NCBI GenBank assembly: GCA_003022655.1
Contig: PXSX01000238.1
Coordinates: forward strand, 1-5,527
DNA from: Bacteroidetes bacterium QH_1_64_81
GTDB taxonomy: Bacteria; Bacteroidota; Rhodothermia; Rhodothermales; Salinibacteraceae
DNA: 5,527 nt
Direction of reading: 5' to 3'
A program made the position numbers and the translations under genes. The number at the start of each line of letters is the position of its first letter. Position 1 is the first letter of the stretch. Shown here in pieces: positions 1-5,527 of this stretch. The notes under the pieces were generated by a model that was not told where the DNA came from, ran no database searches, and saw only the letters and a program-made list of their open reading frames with translations.

Positions 1-35
1 GCTCCCGCGCTCTCTACCCTCATGCCCTCTCGGGT

Positions 36-134
36 TGTTCGTTGATCTTCACGCTCGGGCCGAACATGGGTCCCCCCGGGGCATTGAACCACTTCGGTAA
101 TCTGAGTCGCTGTCTCGAACAGGTGGACTCCTTC
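36..134 (+). promoter_or_regulatory. nadB leader, copy 1 of a repeated NAD-gene leader element
   Basis: This stretch immediately upstream of nadB aligns without gaps to 4768-4833 upstream of nadC (offset 4732). About 46 of 66 positions from 36 to 101 are identical, with 30 of 39 in the core 51-89. The core holds CGCT-GGG, GAACA-GGGTC and GGCATTGAAC. After the block, TCGCTGT (107-113), GAAC (117-120) and GGACTC (125-130) recur in the same order in the nadC leader with different spacing. Being before two genes of one pathway in the same orientation suggests a regulatory function, either as DNA operator or as RNA leader. Two GAAC motifs lie 24 bases apart in both copies, which would also suit a direct-repeat protein site. 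I do not recognise it as a known riboswitch class or repressor site. No promoter could be assigned with confidence. Confidence 0.6.
104..130 (+). promoter_or_regulatory. nadB ribosome binding site inside a hairpin
   Basis: AGGTGG at 121-126 is a good Shine-Dalgarno sequence, 8 bases before the ATG at 135, and it decides the nadB start. The same bases can fold: GAGTC (104-108) pairs with GACTC (126-130), and CTGT (110-113) pairs with ACAG (119-122), leaving a CTCGA loop. Folding would partly hide the ribosome site. The pairing is visible in the sequence. Its role in translational control is inference. Confidence 0.5.
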
Positions 135-1541
135 ATGGCTGATCGCAGATCGGACGTCCTCGTACTCGGGTCCGGCATTGCAGGCCTCTCTGCGGCCCTG
201 GGTGCGGCGCGCAACGGCGCTTCGGTGACCCTCGCCACGAAAGCCACGCAGCCCGAAGGCGCCTCCACGTGGTGGGCGCAGGGCGGCATCGCGGTGGCCC
301 GCACGGCGCCCGATCAATTTAAGCGCGACATTGACGCGGCGTCGAGCGGCACGAGCGATCCCGAGGCGCTCGACGTGCTGGTGCAGAACGCCGACGCGGC
401 GGTGCGGGACGTGCTCATCGAGACGCTCGGGGTGGACTTCGACACCGGGGGCAACGGGGCCTCGTTCGACTTTGGCCGGGAGGCGGCCCACTCCGAAGAC
501 CGAATTCTACACGTTGATGCGTCTACCGGCAGGCACATCCACGAGCCGTTCCTGAGCTACCTGGCCGACCACGATCGCGTCGAGATTTGCGGCGATATGG
601 CCGCGATTGAGCTCCTGGAGCACGACGAACGGGTCCACGGCGCCGTGCTGGAATCGGACGGGACGGTGCAGCCCCACTACGCCGGGGCCACGGTGCTGGC
701 CACGGGCGGCATCGGAGCGCTCTACAGCCGCTCCACGAACCCCGCCGGGTCAACGGGCGATGGCATCGCGATGGCCCACCGCGCCGGCGCCGCCACCGCC
801 GACATGGAGTTCGTGCAGTTTCATCCCACCGTGTGCGTGGCAGACGGCGATCCGTTCCTCGTGAGCGAGGCGGTGCGGGGCGAAGGCGCCGTCCTCCGCG
901 ACGCCGAGGGCGGGCGGTTCATGCCCGCCGTGCACGAGGACGCCGAGCTGGCGCCCCGCGACGTGGTGGCCCGGGCCGTGGAGCAGGAGCATCACCGAAC
1001 GGGCCGAGTCGTGCTCGCCGAGCACTTTCTCTGCGGCGGCGTCGACGTGGACACCTACGGGCGGGCGAGCCTCGGTCGGCTCTACGCGGTCGGCGAGTGT
1101 GCCCGGACGGGGGTCCACGGGGCGAACCGTCTGGCGTCGACCTCGCTGCTCGAAGGCCTCGTGTGGGGCCTGCGCGCTGGGACCGACGCGGCGGGGCACG
1201 AGCCGACCGAGCGCGAAGGGGCGGTCTCCACCAGTCCGGGATCGGCTCCCTCCGAGGAGTTCCTAAAGGCCTCCTACGAGCGCCTCCAGCGGACGATGGA
1301 TGAGCACGTGGGCCTCCGCCGCACGCCCGAGGGGTTGGCCCAGGCTCTCGGCGAGCTTCCCACCCTGAAGGCGGAGGTCGATGTTCATGCGGGCCGCGAG
1401 GCGCCGCGCGCGGTCCACGAGCTCCGATCGGCCTGCACCGTGGCGGGGCTCATCGTGGAGGCGGCCGCCGCCAACGACATCTCGGTCGGATGTCATTACG
1501 TCACGGGGACGGCGGAGGACGCGTCCGCGATGGCTCGCTGA
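135..1541 (+). CDS. nadB: L-aspartate oxidase (quinolinate synthetase B), with a shortened capping domain
   Basis: Cytoplasmic FAD enzyme that oxidises L-aspartate to iminoaspartate, the first step of de novo NAD synthesis; NadA uses the product. The 468-residue protein opens with a Rossmann GSGIAG motif (12-17), followed by STWWAQGGIA (44-53), where the family has S-T-Y-Y-A-Q-G-G-I-A. Residues matching the E. coli catalytic set are present: E116 (E121), H230 in FHPT (H244), E245 and R248 (E260, R263), R275 in LAPRD (R290), H297 in EHFLCGG (H351) and R332 in HGANR (R386). The offset jumps from 15 to 54 between R275 and H297, so about 39 residues of the capping domain are missing without breaking the frame. 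This explains the short length against about 540 in E. coli. The C-terminal helical domain is present, but its usual SRG-HY motif reads SVGCHY. The ATG at 135 is chosen for its Shine-Dalgarno and because the flavin motif starts at once after it; an upstream TTG at 42 lies in the leader. Identity is certain; full activity is not. Confidence 0.95.
   Translation: MADRRSDVLVLGSGIAGLSAALGAARNGASVTLATKATQPEGASTWWAQGGIAVARTAPDQFKRDIDAASSGTSDPEALDVLVQNADAAVRDVLIETLGVDFDTGGNGASFDFGREAAHSEDRILHVDASTGRHIHEPFLSYLADHDRVEICGDMAAIELLEHDERVHGAVLESDGTVQPHYAGATVLATGGIGALYSRSTNPAGSTGDGIAMAHRAGAATADMEFVQFHPTVCVADGDPFLVSEAVRGEGAVLRDAEGGRFMPAVHEDAELAPRDVVARAVEQEHHRTGRVVLAEHFLCGGVDVDTYGRASLGRLYAVGECARTGVHGANRLASTSLLEGLVWGLRAGTDAAGHEPTEREGAVSTSPGSAPSEEFLKASYERLQRTMDEHVGLRRTPEGLAQALGELPTLKAEVDVHAGREAPRAVHELRSACTVAGLIVEAAAANDISVGCHYVTGTAEDASAMAR
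1011..1025. repeat. Perfect short palindrome at the nadB deletion point
   Basis: GTGCTCG and CGAGCAC form 7-base arms around a single C. The palindrome encodes VLAEH, exactly where the 39-residue gap in NadB falls. Such a structure could promote deletion by polymerase slippage or could have been created by the deletion itself. It may also be chance in GC-rich DNA. Confidence 0.4.
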
Positions 1542-1862
1542 GGCTCCTGGTGGGGAATCAGTCGCCCGCGTGCAGGGGGGAGGAAGTCCGCTCAGCGTGA
1601 GGGGGTGTCCGAGGTCCTTTTCCTTGAGAGGAATAGGTCCACGTCCGACGACTGTGAAGAGTGGTGAGCGGCTCCAAGCGCACAAGATCAGTGCTAGATC
1701 CCGGTCCATTCCGCGTCTTCTCGGACCATAGTCACCGACCCCGCCGATGAACTTTTCGACCGATCGTGGATTTTGGAGCGCCCGCTGAGTAGTTTGGGGT
1801 TCTGAAAATTAGCCGAATGCATCGGTCGGTCGTTGCACAGTTTTGTTAGCTGCCAGTGCGTG
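1542..1862. other. Intergenic region between nadB and the surface-protein gene
   Basis: About 320 bases with no convincing gene. Open frames crossing it on either strand have no recognisable protein content. There is no hairpin followed by a T run, so no classical terminator after nadB. A weak GGTCC/GGACC inverted repeat sits at 1703-1707 and 1723-1727. The last 110 bases are more AT-rich, as expected for a promoter region of the next gene; TTTTGG (1771-1776) and TAGTTTGG (1790-1797) loosely resemble Bacteroidota promoter elements, but their spacing is short. No copy of the NAD-gene leader is present here. Confidence 0.5.
1757..1828. repeat. 8-base inverted repeat upstream of the surface-protein gene
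   Basis: CGACCGAT at 1757-1764 is the exact reverse complement of ATCGGTCG at 1821-1828. The second arm runs on into a further GGTCG. The arms are 56 bases apart and bracket the AT-rich stretch that probably contains the promoter. It could be a pair of operator half-sites or chance. Confidence 0.25.
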
Positions 1863-3299
1863 ATGCACAAGTCTTTTTCGGAGTGTTCCCGTTCGTGCCT
1901 GTTCCTCCTCGTCTGTCTACTCGCCTGTGGGATCGGCCTCGGGTCCCCATCCGCACGCGGGCAGACCTCTATCACGGGATCAGAGGTCGAGTGTGAGGAT
2001 GGAACCGCCGACGAGTATCCGTGCGAGAACGTCGACCTCCTTTCGCATCTCTCGATCGATGCCATCGGGGGCGACTCCGGCGTTTCGCTTAACGACGTCT
2101 GGGGCTGGACCGACCCAGAAGACCTGACCGAATACGCCCTCGTCGGGCGGACCGACGGGATCGCCTTCGTTGACGTAAGCACGCCCACCGATCCGGTGTA
2201 CGTCGGCGAACTGCCGAGTCATTCTGGCTCGAGCACCTGGCGCGACGTGAAGGTATACGACGGCCACGCTTTTATCGTGAGTGAGGCCTCCGGACACGGC
2301 ACGCAGGTGTTCGATCTGTCGCAACTCGGCGACGTGCCCCCGGAGGACCAGCCCAAGACCTTCACCGAGACGGCCCATTACGATGAGGTGGGGGCGGCCC
2401 ACAATATTGTCATGAATCGGGAGACGGGATTTGCATATATCGTCGGGGGCAACGGGAGCGGTACCACCTGCGGCGGCGGACTCCACATGGTCGATGTCCA
2501 AACCCCAACAGATCCGGTCTTCGCCGGGTGCTTTACCGACGCGACTTATGGGTACACTCACGACGCACAGTGTGTGACCTACGAGGGGCCGGATACGGAG
2601 CACCAGGGCGACGAGATATGCTTGAATGCCAACGAGGATGCCCTCAACATTGCCAACGTAACGGACAAGAACGCTCCGGCGACGATCGTCAATGCGACAT
2701 ACCCACTGATTGGGTACGTTCATCAGGCGTGGCTTACCGAAAACCACGAGTACCTCTACGTTGACGACGAACTGGATGAACTTCAGGGACTTGTGGACCA
2801 GACCCGCACCCTCGTCTTCGACGTGACAGACCTGGAGAACCCGGAGCTCGTGACGAGCTTCTCGGGATCCACCGGAGCGATTGACCACAATCAGTACATC
2901 GAAGATGGCTACTCCTACCAGGCCAATTATCAGAGCGGACTCCGCATTCTGAACGTGTCCAACCCGGAGGCGCCGGCAGAGGTGGGGTACTTCGACACGT
3001 ATCCGGATGGCAACCAGGCATCGTTCGATGGGGCCTGGAGCACGTATCCGTTCTTCGGGAGCAACATGGTCCTCATCAGCAGCATCGGTTTGCCTCGGAC
3101 AGCAGTGCAGTCGCTGAGGACGGGGGTTCGGCCACCCTCACTGTTGAACTGGCTAAGGCTGACCCGATCACCACCATCGAGGTGGACGTCGCGCTCAATA
3201 ACGGCGCCAGTACGACCTTCCCCAGCGACGTTGAGGACTACACGACGCAGACGGTCTCCTTCCCGGCCTCGGGGTCGGCTGGAGACACCGAGTCCGTGA
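1863..3299 (+). CDS. Choice-of-anchor B family surface protein, N-terminal part (frameshifted)
   Basis: Exported beta-propeller-like protein. A signal peptide covers about residues 1-34: charged start, hydrophobic run LFLLVCLLACGIGLG, then a possible signal peptidase I site at SARG/Q. LLAC (19-22) also fits a lipobox. Repeated strands of the form FVDVSTPTDPVYVG, MVDVQTPTDPVFAG and ILNVSNPEAPAEVG resemble LVIVD propeller repeats, and the overall pattern is that of the choice-of-anchor B family. Conserved-looking histidines are H180, H233, H287 and H342. Function in the family is unknown; adhesion or ligand binding at the surface is a guess. The frame is lost right after NMVLISSI (about 3086): the last 70 or so residues up to the stop at 3297-3299 are out-of-frame translation, while the proper continuation lies one base back from about 3089. 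As written the product lacks its sorting domain. The ATG at 1863 is preferred over the TTG at 1833 because it places the signal peptide correctly; there is no clear Shine-Dalgarno. Confidence 0.85.
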   Translation: MHKSFSECSRSCLFLLVCLLACGIGLGSPSARGQTSITGSEVECEDGTADEYPCENVDLLSHLSIDAIGGDSGVSLNDVWGWTDPEDLTEYALVGRTDGIAFVDVSTPTDPVYVGELPSHSGSSTWRDVKVYDGHAFIVSEASGHGTQVFDLSQLGDVPPEDQPKTFTETAHYDEVGAAHNIVMNRETGFAYIVGGNGSGTTCGGGLHMVDVQTPTDPVFAGCFTDATYGYTHDAQCVTYEGPDTEHQGDEICLNANEDALNIANVTDKNAPATIVNATYPLIGYVHQAWLTENHEYLYVDDELDELQGLVDQTRTLVFDVTDLENPELVTSFSGSTGAIDHNQYIEDGYSYQANYQSGLRILNVSNPEAPAEVGYFDTYPDGNQASFDGAWSTYPFFGSNMVLISSIGLPRTAVQSLRTGVRPPSLLNWLRLTRSPPSRWTSRSITAPVRPSPATLRTTRRRRSPSRPRGRLETPSP

Positions 3300-4639
3300 C
3301 GGTCGATGTGACCGACGACGCAATCGAGGAGGGCATTGAGGTCGCGCGGTTTGACTTGACGAATCTGAGTACATCCGGGACCGCCTCCATCGGCAGTCCA
3401 GATCGTTCTGCCCTCTCAATCGTCGACGACGACAGATCCATTGCTGCCCTGCGGGCAGCGCTTGAAAATGGGAATCAGGAGGAGACCATCCTCGAGGGCA
3501 CGGTGTCTCGGGCCTACGGGAGCTACGCCCGGTTCCAGGACGAGAGCGGGCCGACCGGGGCCAGTGCGGTGGTCGTACGCCAAACCGCCGGGCCCCTGAG
3601 CGATGAGTTTCAGCAGGACATTGAGGAGGGGACCATCCAGCCGGGAACGGAGCTTCGGGCGCGGGGGACGCTGTCCGCCCCGGGAGGGCAGATTCAGTTC
3701 GACAACGATGACCTCGCAAGGTACGTGGTGCAGGGCCAGGGGGAGCCGCCGGCCCCGCAGGAGGTGTCTTTGGGAGAGCTCGTGGGATCGGAGGAGGACT
3801 ACGAGAGCGAGCTGATCGAGGCAGAGGGGCTGTCGTTTCCGGACGTGGAGGGGGACTCGAGCTTTGTGGCGGAGACGAGCTACACGGTGACCGACGGGGA
3901 GGAGACGTTTGCGTTTTGGGTGGGGACAGAAGAGGAGAGTGCGCTGGTGGGGGAGCCGATTCCGACGGGTGGATTTACGTTTGCCGACGTGGTGGGGCAG
4001 CCTGGCGACACTGGGGACGGAAACTACCGGCTCATAGGTCTCCAGTCTTCGACCGCTCTTCCGGTCGAAATGGCGGGAATCGACGCGGTGCAGACTGGTC
4101 GCTCCGTGGAGCTTACGTGGAAAACGGCGAGCGAAACCAACAGTGCTGGTTTCCACGTGCAGCACCAGTCCGAGTCTGGCTGGGCCACGCTTGGCTTCGT
4201 GGAGAGCAAGGCCTCCGCTGGCACGGCCTCCGATCCCGACGGTGTTCGGGACTATCGCTACCGGGTCCAGCGCGAGCTTGAGCCGGGCACGCATCGCTTC
4301 CGCCTCAAGCAGGAAGACCTCGACGGATCAACGAGTCTTAGCGAGACGGTTGCGGTAGAGGTGGGCATAGACGAGGCGGTGCGTCTGACCACCCCGGTGC
4401 CGAGCCCCGCGTCGAGCCACACCACCGTTTCGTTTGGCGTGAAAGAGTCGACGGAAACCTCGGTCGTTCTCTACAACGTGCTCGGTCAGCGCGTGCGGAC
4501 TCTCTACGAGGGCACCCCGCAGGGTGGGCAGACACAACCGATCGACATCAGCGTCGAAGCGTTGCCGAGTGGCGTGTACTTTGTCCGCCTGCACGCCGAC
4601 GGCCGGACCCGAGCGGAGCGATTGACGGTCGTCCGATAG
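3182..4639 (+). CDS. C-terminal part of the broken surface protein: Calx-beta, OB-like and Fn3-like regions, T9SS sorting domain
   Basis: Continuation of the preceding gene in another frame. Coding sense begins near 3089 (FASDSSAVAEDGG), before the first available start, a GTG at 3182 that falls inside a domain and has no ribosome site, so this is a fragment and not an independent gene. Counting from that GTG, a Calx-beta domain runs to IVDDD at 80-84. Then comes a region of about 200 residues beginning SIAALRAAL, with EGTVSRAYGSYARFQDESG and a later EDYESELIEAEG, which I tentatively read as two OB-fold-like units. An Fn3-like segment starts at about 292 (LPVEMAGIDAV, LTWKTASETNSAGF, YRVQRELEPG). 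A type A T9SS sorting domain follows at about 402-485, with VPSPASSHTTVSF, YNVLGQRVRTLYEG and PSGVYFVRL. This domain normally directs a protein across the outer membrane by type IX secretion to the cell surface. The protein is strongly acidic. Confidence 0.85.
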   Translation: MDVALNNGASTTFPSDVEDYTTQTVSFPASGSAGDTESVTVDVTDDAIEEGIEVARFDLTNLSTSGTASIGSPDRSALSIVDDDRSIAALRAALENGNQEETILEGTVSRAYGSYARFQDESGPTGASAVVVRQTAGPLSDEFQQDIEEGTIQPGTELRARGTLSAPGGQIQFDNDDLARYVVQGQGEPPAPQEVSLGELVGSEEDYESELIEAEGLSFPDVEGDSSFVAETSYTVTDGEETFAFWVGTEEESALVGEPIPTGGFTFADVVGQPGDTGDGNYRLIGLQSSTALPVEMAGIDAVQTGRSVELTWKTASETNSAGFHVQHQSESGWATLGFVESKASAGTASDPDGVRDYRYRVQRELEPGTHRFRLKQEDLDGSTSLSETVAVEVGIDEAVRLTTPVPSPASSHTTVSFGVKESTETSVVLYNVLGQRVRTLYEGTPQGGQTQPIDISVEALPSGVYFVRLHADGRTRAERLTVVR

Positions 4640-4767
4640 TCGCGCAACGCTCCTGCCGCGTCGGCCGTGGAAGCTGGGTCTCGTCCGGCATTCCTGTCCA
4701 GGCCCGCCGCGGCTCCTGCTCGAAGGATCCTGGGCCATCGAGTTCAGCCTAGCGTGCGAATGTAGTG

Positions 4768-4909
4768 TGTTTGTCCATTTTTGCGCTTGGGGTGAACACG
4801 GGTCAGCCAGCGGCATTGAACTCGTCCGTCAATGCCCGACCGCAACCCCTCGCTGTTGGAAAGGGGGAGGGAGAGTGCGTGAACGGTCCTGTGGATTCGA
4901 CCCTAGATG
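4768..4909 (+). promoter_or_regulatory. nadC leader, copy 2 of the repeated NAD-gene leader element
   Basis: 4768-4833 matches 36-101 before nadB without gaps. The later matches are TCGCTGT (4850-4856), GAAC (4881-4884) and GGATTC (4893-4898), in the same order as before nadB. This copy is longer: 11 extra bases precede TCGCTGT, and a purine-rich insert (4857-4877) separates it from GAAC. GGGTC at 4800-4804 is exactly complementary to GACCC at 4899-4903, just before the start codon. The preceding 4640-4767 shows no gene and no clear terminator for the surface gene. A leader of its own suggests that nadC can be transcribed separately from nadB. Confidence 0.6.
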
Positions 4910-5527
4910 ATGACTGGTACTTTGCGGAGCCCTTCCGTGCCTCAGCGAGTGCGTCGCCCCCTGCCCGAGTCCCTGCGTCATCCCTCCGTCTTCGCTCTCC
5001 TTCGGCTCAGCATCGCCGAGGATGTGGATCCCGACAGCAGTGGGCATCCTGAAACCGATTGGGCCCCCCACGGCGACGTAACGAGCGTGGTCACCCTTGA
5101 TTCCGACGCCAGGCTGGACGGACGCCTCGTGGCGAAAGAGTCCGGTGTGGCGGCGGGCCTTCCCGTGGCCCAGGCGCTGTTTCGATTCGTCGACGCAGAC
5201 TTGACGTTGTCGCCCGCAGTGGGGGAGGGGGAGCGGGTCGAAACGGGTCAGGTGATGGCGACCGTTGCCGGGTCGGGCCGGGCGCTCCTGACTGCCGAGC
5301 GGCCCGCGCTCAACTTCGTAGGGCGCCTCTCGGGCATCGCCACCTGCACGCGCCGGTTCGTGGACGCCGTCGCGCACACGGATGCCGACATCTTGGACAC
5401 CCGGAAGACCCTTCCGGGCCACCGCCGGCCCGACAAGTACGCTGTGCGGCAGGGGGGTGGGCGCAACCACCGAATGGGCCTGTACGACATGGTCCTCATT
5501 AAAGACAATCACATCGACGGTGCCGGG
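4910..5527 (+). CDS. nadC: Nicotinate-nucleotide pyrophosphorylase (carboxylating), quinolinate phosphoribosyltransferase; 3' end outside the window
   Basis: Cytoplasmic enzyme that joins quinolinate to PRPP, releasing CO2 and pyrophosphate, to give nicotinate mononucleotide. The 206 residues seen include the N-terminal domain and the start of the barrel; about 100 residues lie beyond the edge. Substrate-binding residues known from the Mycobacterium tuberculosis enzyme are all found at a constant offset of 26: R131 (R105), R165 and K166 in DTRKT (R139, K140), H187 and R188 in NHR (H161, R162), and K198 in IKDNH (K172). The constant spacing shows that this core is intact. The N-terminus is somewhat long, and about 13 extra residues lie between AEDV (36-39) and GDVTS (55-59). 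An in-frame TAG at 4904 forces the start to 4910 or later. The ATG at 4910 has no Shine-Dalgarno; GTG at 4937 or 4949 is possible. Confidence 0.96.
   Translation, partial: MTGTLRSPSVPQRVRRPLPESLRHPSVFALLRLSIAEDVDPDSSGHPETDWAPHGDVTSVVTLDSDARLDGRLVAKESGVAAGLPVAQALFRFVDADLTLSPAVGEGERVETGQVMATVAGSGRALLTAERPALNFVGRLSGIATCTRRFVDAVAHTDADILDTRKTLPGHRRPDKYAVRQGGGRNHRMGLYDMVLIKDNHIDGAG

Noticed and set aside
57..73. Local hairpin GGGCC/GGTCC in the nadB leader
   Set aside because: The matching bases in the nadC leader cannot form it, so it is not a conserved part of the element.
42..134. Upstream TTG start giving NadB 31 extra residues
   Set aside because: The extension has no NadB character, overlaps the conserved leader, and the ATG at 135 has a good Shine-Dalgarno directly ahead of the flavin motif.
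750..1199. Open reverse-strand frame of 149 codons inside nadB
   Set aside because: It mirrors the codon pattern of a certain gene in GC-rich DNA, and its translation has no recognisable motif.
1580..1589. GAGGAAGTCC resembling the conserved start of RNase P RNA
   Set aside because: The usual motif has an extra A, the matching 3' conserved core is absent, and there is not enough room before the next gene for the full RNA.
1980..2888. Open reverse-strand frame of 302 codons
   Set aside because: It lies opposite the propeller-coding region, whose repeats and signal peptide are convincing; the reverse product has no domain signature.
3078..3095. Programmed ribosomal frameshift joining the two halves of the surface gene
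   Set aside because: There is no slippery heptamer or obvious stimulatory structure, and a domain-ending strand appears to be missing, which a simple slip would not explain.
3416..4294. Open reverse-strand frame of 292 codons
   Set aside because: It is a shadow of the OB-like and Fn3-like region, rich in Arg, Leu and His as expected of an antisense of acidic codons.
4640..4767. Terminator after the surface-protein gene
   Set aside because: Several GC-rich self-complementary bits exist, but there is no strong stem followed by a T run.
4765..5052. Forward frame of 95 codons starting at a GTG
   Set aside because: It overlaps the leader and the start of nadC out of frame, and only its first part resembles anything, namely the other leader copy.
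4829..5512. Open reverse-strand frame of 227 codons
   Set aside because: It is opposite nadC, whose catalytic residues fix the true strand and frame.

Overview
The window is GC-rich and carries, all on the + strand, two genes of de novo NAD biosynthesis flanking a gene for a secreted surface protein. Order: nadB (L-aspartate oxidase, complete, 135-1541), a choice-of-anchor B / Calx-beta / T9SS-sorted surface protein broken by a frameshift (1863-3299 and 3182-4639, joined near 3089), and nadC (quinolinate phosphoribosyltransferase, 4910 to beyond the right edge). The C-terminal sorting domain of Bacteroidota/Rhodothermota type IX secretion, the very acidic secreted protein and the high GC together suggest a Rhodothermota bacterium, perhaps a halophile related to Salinibacter. 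This is inferred from sequence style, not from a database match.

NadB oxidises L-aspartate to iminoaspartate. NadA (not in this window) condenses that to quinolinate, and NadC converts quinolinate plus PRPP to nicotinate mononucleotide. nadB and nadC are often neighbours. Here they are separated by about 3.4 kb that contains one large surface-protein gene with no obvious link to NAD.

The most interesting signal is non-coding. The DNA before nadB (36-134) and before nadC (4768-4909) shares a gap-free block of about 66 bases, with about 46 identical positions and 30 of 39 in the core. Further short matches follow in the same order down to each start codon. No similar block precedes the intervening gene. 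This looks like a shared NAD-gene leader or operator: a candidate riboswitch, attenuator or repressor site. In both copies a GGGTC in the block can pair with bases just ahead of the start codon, and the nadB ribosome binding site lies inside a hairpin.

Two oddities affect the genes. NadB lacks about 39 residues of its capping domain between two catalytic residues that are themselves kept. The surface gene has lost the end of its beta-propeller together with its reading frame. Both could be real decay or assembly errors. The other open frames, on both strands, look like shadows of these genes.
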